A stretch of 64,000 bases of DNA from Actinopolymorpha pittospori (GCF_014873875.1 NZ_JADBEM010000001.1:4340001-4404000), one strand, 5' to 3'. Counted from the stretch's first letter, positions 33,207 through 42,073 are shown. Numbers and translations: made by a program. The notes: generated from the letters alone by a model not told the origin.

Positions 33207-34193
33207 TCACTTCGGCCACGGGCCGGGGAGTCCCGTGCACTCCGTCAGGGCGTCGGCCAGAAGGTCGTCGGCGGCGCGCTCGCCGGCCTCGTCGTTGACG
33301 AGCATCGCCGCCGCGAAGCGATGCCGTGGCGCGATGAGTAGCAGGGATCGATGGCCGGAGCCGGGCCGAGTGCCGTGGTGGAAGGCGACTCCGTCCGCCA
33401 CCTCCCAGCCGAGCGCGTACTGCGTCTTCGACGTCGAGCGCGTGGCGCGGGTCGTCACGGTCTCGGTGAGCGCAGGGTCGTCCAGCAGGAACTCCGCGAA
33501 GTTCATCAGGTCCTCGCTGGTGGACCACAGTCCGGCGGCGGGGCGTCTGGCGCGCGGCTCGTCCTCCGGCGGGACCGGTTCGCCGCCCGCGTGCCCGTCC
33601 GCGGCGTCGCCGGGTGTGGTGAAGCCTGTCGCGTGCATCCCGGCTGGGTCGAGGAGGACCTTCCGAAGGCCGGCCTCGAAGGTGTCCCCCCAGAGGCGAG
33701 CCAGCACCGTCCCGGCGAGGTAGTAGTTGCCGTTGTAGTACTGCCAGACGTCGCCAGGGGCCGCCGCCTGCGCGTTCTCCACCACCAGCGCGGCAGCACG
33801 CGTCAGCGCGTCGTCACCATCGCCCAGCGCGGCGAGCACCGGCCTGGTCAGGGATTCCTCGAGCAGCCCGGACGTGTGGCTCAACAGCTGGCGCGTGGTG
33901 ACGTCCGGCGAGATCCTCCAACGGGCACGGAGTTCTGGCAGGTGCTCGACCACCGGTCGGTCCAACTCGTCCCGACTCGAACGAGAACTCATGGCCGCGG
34001 CGGTCGCCACGATCGGTTTGGTGATGGAGGCGACCTGCATCGCGGTGCCGCGCGAGATGGGCGTTCGCCTGCCCGCATGGGCAACACCCGCGGCTGCCCA
34101 CTGCCTGACTCCCGCAAGTGAGACAGCCGCCGACGCGCCCACCAGTCGGTGTCGGTCTACGACGGATGCGAGCCGTGCCTGGAGGTCGAACAT
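33207..34193 (-). CDS. Serine hydrolase, beta-lactamase/PBP4* fold
   Basis: A 328-aa class C beta-lactamase-like hydrolase. The active-site SITK is at residues 56-59, the second motif is in WQYYNGNYY (Tyr-x-Asn), and the third is HGT near the C-terminus in FHHGTRPGSGH. There is no signal peptide, so it is probably cytoplasmic, like many EstB/D-aminopeptidase-type esterases, not a true lactamase. The start is supported by TAGGGT, exactly 6 nt, ATG 34193. It follows the VOC gene on the same strand with its own promoter. Confidence 0.85.
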   Translation of the reverse strand: MFDLQARLASVVDRHRLVGASAAVSLAGVRQWAAAGVAHAGRRTPISRGTAMQVASITKPIVATAAAMSSRSSRDELDRPVVEHLPELRARWRISPDVTTRQLLSHTSGLLEESLTRPVLAALGDGDDALTRAAALVVENAQAAAPGDVWQYYNGNYYLAGTVLARLWGDTFEAGLRKVLLDPAGMHATGFTTPGDAADGHAGGEPVPPEDEPRARRPAAGLWSTSEDLMNFAEFLLDDPALTETVTTRATRSTSKTQYALGWEVADGVAFHHGTRPGSGHRSLLLIAPRHRFAAAMLVNDEAGERAADDLLADALTECTGLPGPWPK

Positions 34194-34199
34194 CCGAGA

Positions 34200-34205
34200 A
34201 CCCTA
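34200..34205 (-). promoter_or_regulatory. Leaderless -10 element (TAGGGT) of the serine hydrolase gene
   Basis: Minus-strand TAGGGT, 6 nt, ATG 34193. Identical to the element before the HNH gene at 58678. Confidence 0.6.
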
Positions 34206-34257
34206 CGCAGGCTTGGTCAGTCGGCGAGAACACGCCCTGGCGACGGGGTGAGCGCCG

Positions 34258-34677
34258 CTACGGCGTGGCGCCAGGGTCGGACGGGACGGGCTTTCCGATG
34301 TCCCAGTGATGGCCGAACGGATCGGCCAGGCGTCCGGTACGCCAGCCGTGGTCGACGGAAACCGCCGCGATCTCCGTTGCTCCGGCGGCGACCGCCCGGT
34401 CGAACAGCGAGTCCGGATCCTCGACCGTCAGCACCATGCGCGACGCGCTGCCGACGGAACCGGGGCCGGCGTCGCGGTCTTCCTCGATCCAGAACCCCGC
34501 GCCGGCAACGGCAAGCTGGGCGACGACGATGCCTGCGTCGTCATCCTCGAGGCTGTAGACCAGATCCGCGCCGAAGGCGGCCCGGTAGTAGTCGACCGCT
34601 GTCCGCCCATGGTGCACCGACAGCCAGGGGGTGATCGTCGTGGTGGAGGGCTCGGGGGTTGGCGCCTCGCTGCGCAT
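34258..34677 (-). CDS. VOC family (PhnB/glyoxalase-like) protein
   Basis: A 139-aa protein of two beta-alpha-beta-beta-beta modules: ITPWLSVHHGRTAVDYYRAAFGADLVY, then MVLTVEDPDSLFDRAVAAGATEIAAVSVDHGWRTGRLADPFGHHWDIG, the classic PhnB-like pattern. These proteins include glyoxalases and antibiotic-binding proteins; many have no known reaction. ATG 34677 has GGAAGGA 8 nt upstream. A terminator separates it from the AKR gene upstream on the same strand. Confidence 0.85.
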   Translation of the reverse strand: MRSEAPTPEPSTTTITPWLSVHHGRTAVDYYRAAFGADLVYSLEDDDAGIVVAQLAVAGAGFWIEEDRDAGPGSVGSASRMVLTVEDPDSLFDRAVAAGATEIAAVSVDHGWRTGRLADPFGHHWDIGKPVPSDPGATP

Positions 34678-34751
34678 CGTGGCGGTCCTTCCCGTGGGCG
34701 CGAGCCCAGCAGCGAAGCTGGGCGCGGCGGTACGCGTTCGCAGGGACGAGT

Positions 34752-34797
34752 ATGCGCGCCCGCCACGGCTGACACCACCACCGTGACGGGCGCGCAT
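34752..34797. terminator. Terminator-like hairpin after the AKR gene
   Basis: ATGCGCGCCCG (34752-34762) pairs perfectly with CGGGCGCGCAT (34787-34797); inner CACGG/CCGTG can extend it. It lies about 60 bp past the stop of the minus-strand AKR gene. Confidence 0.7.
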
Positions 34798-34856
34798 CGA
34801 CCCAGACCGTCTCTGGGCGAAACCGCTGGAACGAACCCGGCGAAGCCCGGTCAGGC

Positions 34857-35831
34857 TCAGCGCAGCGAGAGCTGCTTCAGGGTGCTCTCGATCTCGGCCA
34901 TCTCCGACTCGCTCAGCGGCCCGTGCGCGATCGCGCCGGCGTTGTCCTGTGCCTGCGCGACCGTGCGGATGCCGGGGATCGGCACGAAGGCCGGGGTCCG
35001 CGCGAGCAGCCAGCACAGCGAACCCTGCGCGAGGGTGCGGCCGCCGGAGGTGAGGACGTCGCGGATCCGCTCGAGCGCGTCCAGGGTGCGTCCCTCCTTG
35101 CCGGAGAAGTCGAACCGGCGGCGCACGTCGTCGTCGGCGAACGTCGTCTGGCGGTCGAACTTGCCGGTCAGGGCGCCCATGGCGAGCGGCCCACGGTTGA
35201 CGCCCGCGAGGTTCTCGGACTCGATCAGGTCGACCATCGTCGCGTTGTCGTCGATGACGTTGGCGTGCAACTGGATGGCGGCGCAGTGCGGGCTGCGGGC
35301 GAAGACCCTGGCCCGCTCGGGGTCGTCGGTGCTCCAGCCGAACGACCGGATCTTGCCAGCCTCCACGAGCCCCTCGAGCGCGCCGACGACCTCCTCGGCC
35401 TGCACGGGGTCGTAGTCGCCGATGTGGAACTGGTAGAGGTCGATCACGTCGGTGCCGAGCCGGGCGAGGCTCGCGTCGCACTGCTCACGGATCGACGCGG
35501 GGGATGCGTCGCGGCCGACCGCCTGCTTGGCGTCCTCGTCGATGAGGTTGCCGAACTTCGTGGCGATGACCACGTCGTCCCACTTCCCGGCGAGTGCTCG
35601 GGCGAGCACCCGCTCGCTGTGGCCGGCACCGTAGACGTTGGCGGTGTCGAAGAAGGTCACGCCGGCGTCGAGGGCGGCGTGGATCGCGGCCACCGACTCC
35701 TCGTCGTCCACCTTGCCCCAGCCGATCGGGTTGCCGTCGCGGAACGCCGGGCCGCCGATCGCCCAGCAGCCGAAGCCGATGGGGCTCACCGCGATGCCGG
35801 AGCGTCCGAGGGTGCGCTTAGAGGTCGTCAT
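34857..35831 (-). CDS. Aldo/keto reductase
   Basis: A 324-aa NADP-dependent aldo/keto reductase of the YghZ/PdxI-like branch. The tetrad is visible: Asp and Tyr in TFFDTANVYGAGHSE, Lys in VVIATKFG, and His in LYQFHIGDYDP. The cofactor-binding end (FVPIPGIRTVAQAQDN) is also typical. It reduces small aldehydes or ketones in the cytoplasm. A GGAG ribosome site precedes ATG 35831. Convergent or tandem genes share no obvious pathway, though the sugar-acid operon begins 1.2 kb away. Confidence 0.9.
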   Translation of the reverse strand: MTTSKRTLGRSGIAVSPIGFGCWAIGGPAFRDGNPIGWGKVDDEESVAAIHAALDAGVTFFDTANVYGAGHSERVLARALAGKWDDVVIATKFGNLIDEDAKQAVGRDASPASIREQCDASLARLGTDVIDLYQFHIGDYDPVQAEEVVGALEGLVEAGKIRSFGWSTDDPERARVFARSPHCAAIQLHANVIDDNATMVDLIESENLAGVNRGPLAMGALTGKFDRQTTFADDDVRRRFDFSGKEGRTLDALERIRDVLTSGGRTLAQGSLCWLLARTPAFVPIPGIRTVAQAQDNAGAIAHGPLSESEMAEIESTLKQLSLR

Positions 35832-35895
35832 GTCGTCTCCATCGGTCCGAGGTCTGTCGCCCCTTCTCTATCAGACCGACGTGACGTGTCCCGCT

Positions 35896-36717
35896 TCAGA
35901 CGCGCGGGGGCCCCGACACGATGATCTCCCGGACGCGGCCCGGGTCTCCGGGCTCGATCCACCGGCCCCACCAGGTGGCCCCCGCCTCCGCCAGGCCGGC
36001 GATCTCGGCGGGATCGTCCGTCCCGCTGACCTTCACGTCGAAGCCCTCGGCGGTGCCGCGTTCCTGGGCGACGAGGGCGAGGATGCCACGAACGTCCTCA
36101 GGTGTGATCGCGACCCCGACCCCGTTGGCGAGACGTTTGTAGGCACAGCAGCCGTCCCAGCGCGCGATGCGACGGCGTACGGAGGGAACCAGGAGGTTGC
36201 CGCCGACCCAGATCGGTATTCGGGGCCGCTGGACGGGTGTCGCGGCGAGCCGCAGACCGTCGACGCGGTAGTGCGCCCCCTCGTGGTGGACCTCCTGTCC
36301 GCTCCAGAGCCCGGCGAGGATCGCGAGCCCTTCGTCGAGGCGTTCGGCCAGAACCCGAGGCTCGGTCGCCTCTCCCACCGCTGCCACACCTGGATCGCCC
36401 GCGTCTCCGGAGCCGACGCCGAGGATGGCGCCGGAGAGGTGGTCGAGGGAGACCGCCTCGCTCGCGAGCTTCCAGGGCCGGCGGCGTGGGAGTGGTGTCA
36501 CGGTCGTCCCGAGCCGGATCCGCCGCGTCGTGGTGGCCATGGCCGCCAGGGAGATCCACGGGTCGTAGGTCGGGGTGTCCACCTGGCCCTGGTAGACGAG
36601 GTAATCCTCGAGCAGGAAGGCGTCCCAGCCGGCGTCTTCGGCCAGCGCCGCCAACTCCGCGAGGCCTGCCGGGTCGAGGCCTGGCCCGGCCGCACCGGTC
36701 GTCACCGAGAAGCGCAT
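35896..36717 (-). CDS. LLM class flavin-dependent oxidoreductase
   Basis: A 273-aa luciferase-like TIM barrel: MRFSVTTGAAGPGLDPAGLAELAALAEDAGWDAFLLEDYLVYQG, ISLAAMATTTRRIRLGTTVTPLPRRRPWKLASEAVSLDHLSGA. This pattern is that of FMN- or F420-dependent members. Electrons come from a separate reductase or F420H2. The leaderless -10 TAGCGT lies exactly 6 nt before ATG 36717. Substrate unknown. Confidence 0.88.
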   Translation of the reverse strand: MRFSVTTGAAGPGLDPAGLAELAALAEDAGWDAFLLEDYLVYQGQVDTPTYDPWISLAAMATTTRRIRLGTTVTPLPRRRPWKLASEAVSLDHLSGAILGVGSGDAGDPGVAAVGEATEPRVLAERLDEGLAILAGLWSGQEVHHEGAHYRVDGLRLAATPVQRPRIPIWVGGNLLVPSVRRRIARWDGCCAYKRLANGVGVAITPEDVRGILALVAQERGTAEGFDVKVSGTDDPAEIAGLAEAGATWWGRWIEPGDPGRVREIIVSGPPRV

Positions 36718-36723
36718 GCGCGC

Positions 36724-36729
36724 ACGCTA
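36724..36729 (-). promoter_or_regulatory. Leaderless -10 element (TAGCGT) of the LLM gene
   Basis: Minus-strand TAGCGT, 6 nt, ATG 36717. Confidence 0.6.
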
Positions 36730-36750
36730 GTGGCGCCCGCCGACAACAAC

Positions 36751-36795
36751 ACCGACAGCACCGACAGCACCGACAGCACCGACAGCACCGACATC
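36751..36795. repeat. 9-bp tandem repeat, four perfect copies plus one variant
   Basis: ACCGACAGC is repeated head to tail from 36751 to 36786, followed by ACCGACATC. It lies 22 bp upstream of the LLM gene's -10 and on the other side precedes the catabolic operon. The rest of the 351-bp gap (36718-37068) shows a -35-like TTGACC at 36892-36897 but no convincing -10 and no gene. Confidence 0.75.
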
Positions 36796-37068
36796 GCCGC
36801 GGTGCTGGACGATCAGGGCCGTCGTCGAAGCGGTCCCTGGCCGGGCCGCCCGAGTGGATGACCGTTTGCGGCACGTGGCCTGTTCGGGCCGTTGACCTTC
36901 CTCACCCGCGCCAAGACGTGGACTCTGACACTGCGACCACCCCTGGCGACCTACCGATGGCGATCACGCAGTTCCCGCGACGCAGCAACGGCTGAAGCGA
37001 CTCCGCTGATGGACAGGCCGCACCCCGCGGCCGTCTCCGCTTTCCCTCCTGGGAGTGAGGTCCTGCGA

Positions 37069-38328
37069 GTGAGATCACCAACGAGCAATCCCGGGCCCTC
37101 CGATCGGCTTCCCCTGTGTCTCGTGGGTTGCGGCGGTATGGGCCGGCGGCACCTGTCCGGCTACGCCGCGCTGGCCCGGTCGGGCCTGTGGCAGGGCGAC
37201 CTGGTGGCGGTGTACGACCTCCGGGTCGAGGCCGCCCAGGCACTCGCCGACGACGCCGAGCGCCTGCTCGGTCGGCGTCCCGTCGTGCACACCGACCTGG
37301 ACGGCGTACTGGCCGACGAATGGATCGCGGCACTCGACCTGGTCACCGACCCGTCGAGCCATCACGCGATCGCGGTCCCGGCGCTGCGCCGAGGCCGGCA
37401 CGTGCTGTCGGAGAAGCCGCTCGGGCTCACCATGCGGGCCTGCCAGGCGATGCTGGACGCCGCCCGCGAGGGCGGTGCCGTCCTCGCGACGGCGGAGAAC
37501 TACCGGCGCGGCGGGCCCAACCGGATGGCCCGCGCCGTCGTCGACGCGGGGCTGCTCGGGCGCCTCCACCTGATGGTGCAGCTCATGGTCGGCGGCAGCG
37601 ACCGGGTCCTGATCACGCCGTGGCGGCACCTCAAGCAGAGCGGGTCGATCGCCCTCGACATGGGCGTGCATCTCACCGACCTGGTGGAGTTCTACCTGGG
37701 CCCGGTCGAGACGGCGTACGGCCGGGGCATCGTCGCCGAGCCGGTACGCCGAAGCGCCGAGGGTGACGCCGTGCACGCCACCGGCGAGGACTCGCTGCTC
37801 GCCCAACTTCGTACGACCTCCGGTGTGGAGGTGCAACTCGCGTACGTGCCGTCCGGGCCGGGCCTGCGTTACGTCCAACGAACGATCCACGGTTCGGCCG
37901 GCTCCATGGTGATTCCGCGGGACCGGACGGACGGCGAGGTCGAGGTGCACCGCGCCGACGGTGTCCTTCGTGGCGCGGATCTGCGCGCCGCACTCGGCGA
38001 CGCGTTCACCCTCGACCAACGGACGGTGGCGCTGCTCGGTCCCGACGGTACCGGCGGGGACGTGGAGTTCGCCGAGATCGACGCCGGCTACCTCGCCGTC
38101 GAGATCGCCGACTTCGTGGACGCCGTGCTGACGGGTCGGCCGCCCGAGGTCGACGGGCTCGCCGGCGCGCGAGCGGTCGCCGGTGTCCTCGCCGTCCTCG
38201 AGTCCGGCGTCGCCGGCGCCCCGGTGCGGGTCGAGGACGTGCTCTCCGGCGCGGTCCACGCCTACCAGGACGAGATCGACGAAGGGCTCGACCTGCTCGC
38301 CGGATCGGGGGAGGTGGCGTCGAGGTGA
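37069..38328 (+). CDS. Gfo/Idh/MocA family oxidoreductase (operon gene 1)
   Basis: About 419 aa from GTG 37069 (GAGG just upstream; ATG 37009 is an alternative). The Rossmann motif LVGCGGMGRRHLSGY binds NAD(P). The EKPLGLTMRACQAML segment carries the catalytic Lys of the EKP motif, and GSIALDMGVHLTDLVEFY supplies the His/Asp dyad. Such enzymes oxidise sugars, inositols or sugar derivatives. It opens a nine-gene run in which adjacent genes mostly overlap by 4 bp. In this context I infer that it oxidises the pathway sugar or a downstream hydroxy-acid. Confidence 0.85.
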   Translation: MRSPTSNPGPSDRLPLCLVGCGGMGRRHLSGYAALARSGLWQGDLVAVYDLRVEAAQALADDAERLLGRRPVVHTDLDGVLADEWIAALDLVTDPSSHHAIAVPALRRGRHVLSEKPLGLTMRACQAMLDAAREGGAVLATAENYRRGGPNRMARAVVDAGLLGRLHLMVQLMVGGSDRVLITPWRHLKQSGSIALDMGVHLTDLVEFYLGPVETAYGRGIVAEPVRRSAEGDAVHATGEDSLLAQLRTTSGVEVQLAYVPSGPGLRYVQRTIHGSAGSMVIPRDRTDGEVEVHRADGVLRGADLRAALGDAFTLDQRTVALLGPDGTGGDVEFAEIDAGYLAVEIADFVDAVLTGRPPEVDGLAGARAVAGVLAVLESGVAGAPVRVEDVLSGAVHAYQDEIDEGLDLLAGSGEVASR

Positions 38329-38900
38329 CCGAGCCGTCGAACCAGACCGAACCGTCGAACCAGACCGAACCGTCGAGCCAGACCGAGGCTCCCGGGCCGG
38401 CCGGGCTGTTTCCGGCCGCCGCGCCGTTCCGCCAGGTCGCCCTCGTCGTCCGTGACCTCGACGCCGCCGTACGCCACTGGGCGGGCGTCCTCGGCGTGGG
38501 TCCCTGGACGGCCTACACCCTCGCCCCGCCACGGCTACGCGACTGCGTCCACCGCGGCGAACGCGTCGACTTCTCCCTCCGGCACGCGCTCGCCTGGTCA
38601 GGCGACGTGCAGTTCGAACTCGTGCAGCCGCTCACCGGGCCGAGCATCTTCGCCGAGCACCTGGAGCGGCACGGAGAAGGACTCCAGCATCTCGGCACCT
38701 ACGTCGAGGACCATCCCGCGGCCGTCCGCGACCACCTCGAACGCGGCTTCACCCCGTTGCAGAGCGCGCGGGGGTTCGGCGCCGAGGGCGACGGCGCGTT
38801 CGCCTACTTCGCCCCGCCCGGCGGCACCGGGATCGTCGTGGAGCTGATCGCGGCTCCGCGCGTGCGCGTCGAACCCGACTTCGTGTACCCGAAGGGATGA
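38325..38900 (+). CDS. VOC family protein with repeated N-terminal TEPSNQ (operon gene 2)
   Basis: A 191-aa VOC (methylmalonyl-CoA epimerase-like) protein. After a low-complexity N-terminus made of three 6-residue TEPSNQ-like units (an 18-bp DNA repeat at 38328-38381), the fold starts FRQVALVVRDLDAAVRHWAGVLGVGPW. Of the usual four metal ligands, Gln stands where His is expected at RQV; His in LQHLGTYVED and Glu in VVELIAA remain. It starts at a GTGA overlap with gene 1 and ends overlapping gene 3. Perhaps an epimerase or lyase for a pathway intermediate; the repeat tail is dispensable-looking. Confidence 0.75.
   Translation: MTEPSNQTEPSNQTEPSSQTEAPGPAGLFPAAAPFRQVALVVRDLDAAVRHWAGVLGVGPWTAYTLAPPRLRDCVHRGERVDFSLRHALAWSGDVQFELVQPLTGPSIFAEHLERHGEGLQHLGTYVEDHPAAVRDHLERGFTPLQSARGFGAEGDGAFAYFAPPGGTGIVVELIAAPRVRVEPDFVYPKG
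38328..38381 (+). repeat. Three-copy 18-bp repeat inside the VOC gene
   Basis: Units at 38328-38345, 38346-38363 and 38364-38381 read ACCGA(A/G)CCGTCGA(A/G)CCAG, encoding TEPSNQ/TEPSSQ. A likely site of length variation. Confidence 0.75.
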
Positions 38901-40039
38901 GGCAGATGCCAACGACCCGGATCGAGTCGGTCGAGACGTTCCCGGCGGGCGGCGCCCTGTACGTACGTCTCACCACCGACACCGGCATCACCGGGATCGG
39001 CGAGTCGACCTGCTTCGGCTGGCCGGGCGCCGTCGGCGAGGTCGTCGAGTCCTTCCGCGACTACCTGGTCGGAGCCGACCCGTTCGACGTGGAGGCCCAC
39101 TGGCTGCACCTGTACCGGACGTTGTGTTTCCGCGGCATGGTCGTCGGGGGCGCGATCAGCGCCATCGACCAGGCCCTGTGGGACATCAAGGCACGGCACT
39201 TCGAGGTGCCGGTGTGGCAACTGCTCGGCGGCCGCAGCCGGCGCGCGGTCCGCGCCATGAAGGTCATCTCCGGACACTCCGCCGAGGAGGTCGCGACGGC
39301 GTGCGCCGACGCGGTCCGGGCCGGATACACCGCGGTGAAGGTGATCCTCTTCGGCCACGAACACCACGGGATGCGGCAGGCGCAGCGGATCGCCGACCTG
39401 GTCGGGCGGTTCACCGCGATCCGGGAGACGGTCGGCTGGGAACTCGACGTCGGCATCGAACTGCACCGGAACATGGCGCCGGGCGACTCGGTCCTGCTGT
39501 GTGAGGAGATCGCCCCGCTGCGGCCGCTCTTCGTCGAGGACCCGATCCCGCCGGACTCGGTGTACGCGTTCGGTGAGGTGGCGAAGAAGGTGCGGGTGCC
39601 GATGGCGGCGGGAGAACGCAACACCACGATCTGGGAGTTCGCGGAGTACGTCGAACAGGGCGGTCTCGCCTACGTCCGGCCCGACGTCGGCATCGCCGGC
39701 GGGATCACCCACGTCCGCAAGATCTGCGCCCTCGCCGAGGCGCGCCACCAGGGCGTCCTGCCGCACGCGGTACCGTCCGGCCCGGTCGCGACGGCCGCGC
39801 ACGTGCACCTCGGGATCACGGTGCCCAACTGGGAGGCGCAGGAACACGTCGAGCAGGAGAACACGGCGGCCAGCGCGGTCGTGAAGAGCGTCGTACCGCT
39901 CGTCGACGGGTGGCTGTACCCGCCGGACGCGCCGGGCCTGGGCATGGAGCTGGACGAGGCCGGCCTGGCCAGTACGCCGGTCCGGACCCTCCGCGTGGGG
40001 GCGCCGGTCCGTGAGGACGGCTCGGTGGCGATCAGATGA
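38897..40039 (+). CDS. Mandelate racemase/muconate lactonising-type (enolase superfamily) dehydratase, galactonate dehydratase-like (operon gene 3)
   Basis: A 380-aa enolase-superfamily enzyme related to D-galactonate/D-mannonate dehydratases. Aligned with DgoD-type sequences from memory, the metal ligands are Glu188 (in IELHRN, where the family has Asp), Glu214 (VEDP) and Glu240 (AAGERN); His190 and the base His290 (LPHAVPSGP) are kept. It is expected to remove water from a sugar acid to give a 2-keto-3-deoxy acid, if Glu188 still binds Mg2+. The ATG overlaps the VOC stop; ATG 38906 is a possible alternative. A second, RhmD-like dehydratase occurs later in the operon. Confidence 0.82.
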   Translation: MRQMPTTRIESVETFPAGGALYVRLTTDTGITGIGESTCFGWPGAVGEVVESFRDYLVGADPFDVEAHWLHLYRTLCFRGMVVGGAISAIDQALWDIKARHFEVPVWQLLGGRSRRAVRAMKVISGHSAEEVATACADAVRAGYTAVKVILFGHEHHGMRQAQRIADLVGRFTAIRETVGWELDVGIELHRNMAPGDSVLLCEEIAPLRPLFVEDPIPPDSVYAFGEVAKKVRVPMAAGERNTTIWEFAEYVEQGGLAYVRPDVGIAGGITHVRKICALAEARHQGVLPHAVPSGPVATAAHVHLGITVPNWEAQEHVEQENTAASAVVKSVVPLVDGWLYPPDAPGLGMELDEAGLASTPVRTLRVGAPVREDGSVAIR

Positions 40040-41136
40040 GCGAGCCGAGCGCGACGTCCGGCCCTGTCGTGGCGGGGACGCCGGAGGAGCCCGGGGGTTC
40101 GGCGGCGCCAGGGAAGCGGCCGGTCGTCGGTGTCGCCTGCGACGCCGAGGTGCGCGAGCACTACCTCGCCCCGGACGACCTGGCGCGCCTCACCGCGATC
40201 GCCGACGTGCGCTACGCCGACTTCACCGGCCTGCGGTCGGTAGCCGCCCAGCCGCCGCCGGACGCCGACTCCGAAGCGGAGCTGGCGAAGTTCGCGGCCG
40301 GCCTCGACGCGCTCGTCGTGTGCCATGGAGCGCCCCGAGTGACCGAGCGGGTCCTGGCCGCCGCACCGGGGCTGGCGATGGTGGGCGAGCTCGAAGGTGA
40401 CCGGTTCGCCGGACGTGTCGACGTCGACGCAGCCGACCGGTACGGCGTCCTGGTCGTGGACACCACCCACGGCTCGTCGTACCCGGTCGCGGAGTGGGCG
40501 CTCGCGCTGATGGTGCTGGGGATGCGGGACGTCGGCCGGTGGAAACGACGTACCGAGCTGACCGGTAAGCGCGTCGGCCTGATCGGGTTCGGCCACATCG
40601 CCTGGCGCCTCGTGGAGCTGGTCCGGCCCTACGGGGTCGAGGTGCTCGTCCACGATCCGTACTCCCCGCGTGAGCTCGCGGATGCGCTCGGCGTGACGTT
40701 CGCACCGCTGGACGCGGTGCTCGCGGGTACGGACGTGGTCGTCTGCCTGGCGCCGCTGACCCCACGTACGCGTGGCCTGCTCGGTGCCCGCGAACTCGGC
40801 CTGCTGGCTCCGGGCACGGTCTTCGTCAACGTCTCGCGCGGCGCGATCGTCGACTCGGTGGCGCTCCTCGCCCGGCTCCGTCGCGGCGACGTCGTCGCCT
40901 GCCTCGACGTCCACGACCCGGAGCCGGTACCCCCGGACGCCGAGATCCGCGCACTGCCGAACGTCTTCCTGTCCCCGCACGTCGCGGGCACCACCGTCGA
41001 GTCACGGACGCGCTTCTTCGGGCTCATGGTCGAGGAGATCGAGCGCCTCTTCCGTGGCACGGAGCCACGCGCCCTGCTGACCCGCCGGGTGGTGGCTATC
41101 CGCGACGGGCTCGCCCAACCCGGAGGTGCAGCGTGA
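40036..41136 (+). CDS. D-2-hydroxyacid dehydrogenase family protein (operon gene 4)
   Basis: A 366-aa NAD-dependent 2-hydroxyacid dehydrogenase. The Rossmann motif is KRVGLIGFGHIAWRL; the substrate Arg is in NVSRGAIVDSVALL; the catalytic His is in LSPHVAG, with acidic DVHDPEP before it. The first 30 residues are a disordered Ser/Pro/Gly stretch. Start and stop overlap neighbours by 4 bp. In the pathway it could reduce or oxidise a keto-acid or hydroxy-acid product such as glycolate, lactate or glycerate, or the keto-deoxy acid itself. Confidence 0.85.
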   Translation: MSEPSATSGPVVAGTPEEPGGSAAPGKRPVVGVACDAEVREHYLAPDDLARLTAIADVRYADFTGLRSVAAQPPPDADSEAELAKFAAGLDALVVCHGAPRVTERVLAAAPGLAMVGELEGDRFAGRVDVDAADRYGVLVVDTTHGSSYPVAEWALALMVLGMRDVGRWKRRTELTGKRVGLIGFGHIAWRLVELVRPYGVEVLVHDPYSPRELADALGVTFAPLDAVLAGTDVVVCLAPLTPRTRGLLGARELGLLAPGTVFVNVSRGAIVDSVALLARLRRGDVVACLDVHDPEPVPPDAEIRALPNVFLSPHVAGTTVESRTRFFGLMVEEIERLFRGTEPRALLTRRVVAIRDGLAQPGGAA

Positions 41137-42008
41137 TCCTCGACAGTCACTGCCATGCGTGGCGACGCTGGCCGTACGACCCGCCGGTGCCCGACCCGGA
41201 CACCCGGGGCAGCGTGGAGCAACTCCTGTTCGAGATGGACGTGCACGAGGTCGAGCGGGCCGCGCTGGTCTGCGCCCGGATCGGCGAGGGCGCGTTCGCG
41301 AACGAGGACAACAACGAGTACGCCGCGCAGGCCGCCCAGCGGCATCCGGACCGCATCGCCGTCATCGCGGACGTCGACTGCTCCTGGCGCCCCGAGCACC
41401 ACACCCCGGGCGCGGCGGGACGGCTTCGGGAGACCGCGGAACGACTCGGGATCACCGGCTTCACCCACTACGTCCGGGCCACGAACGACGGATGGTTCCG
41501 TTCCGAGGAGGGACGGGAGTTCTTCGCCGCCGCGGCCGAACTCGACCTGGTGGCGAGCCTCGCCGTCGCTCCGGCGTGGCAGGCCGACCTTCGCGCGATC
41601 GCGCGGGAGTTTCCCACCCTGCCGATCCTCGTCCACCATCTCGGCGGAGTGTCGGCCAGGCGTCCCAGCTTCGAGTCCGATCTCGCCGAGGTGCTCACCT
41701 CCGCGCGGGAGCCGAACATGCTGGTCAAGGTGTCGGGCTTCCACTACCACTCGGCCCGCGGCTGGGACTTCGCCTACGACGATGCGCGGCCTGTGTTCGA
41801 GCGGCTCTTCGCCGCGTACGGGCCGCACCGGCTGTGCTGGGGATCGGACTTCCCGGCATCGCGGCACTTCCTCACCTACACCCAGTCGCTGGAGGTGGTC
41901 CGCTCCTACGCCGACTTCCTCGCGAAGGAGGACCTCGAACTGGTCCTCGGAGGCACCCTGGCGCGGGTGCTCGAGACCCGCCGACCCGTCCCGGTTCCTT
42001 CTCCCTAG
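41133..42008 (+). CDS. Amidohydrolase_2 family (COG3618-type sugar lactonase-like) (operon gene 5)
   Basis: A 291-aa TIM-barrel hydrolase. It begins ILDSHCHAW, giving the HxH motif. VHHLGG supplies a third His, and GSDFPASR the catalytic Asp after beta-8, as in L-fucono-/L-rhamnono-lactonases and 2-pyrone-4,6-dicarboxylate lactonase. Opening the lactone formed by a sugar dehydrogenase is the expected job here. GTG 41133 overlaps the previous stop. A 65-bp gap follows before gene 6, the only real gap after gene 1. Confidence 0.82.
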   Translation: MILDSHCHAWRRWPYDPPVPDPDTRGSVEQLLFEMDVHEVERAALVCARIGEGAFANEDNNEYAAQAAQRHPDRIAVIADVDCSWRPEHHTPGAAGRLRETAERLGITGFTHYVRATNDGWFRSEEGREFFAAAAELDLVASLAVAPAWQADLRAIAREFPTLPILVHHLGGVSARRPSFESDLAEVLTSAREPNMLVKVSGFHYHSARGWDFAYDDARPVFERLFAAYGPHRLCWGSDFPASRHFLTYTQSLEVVRSYADFLAKEDLELVLGGTLARVLETRRPVPVPSP

Positions 42009-42073
42009 CTGATCTCCCCATCTCCACAACCGATTCGACAACCGATCTCCACAACCGACGAAGGAGTCCGGCC

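Noticed and set aside
36751..36795. CRISPR-like repeat
   Set aside because: Units are only 9 bp and directly adjacent, with no spacers and no cas genes.
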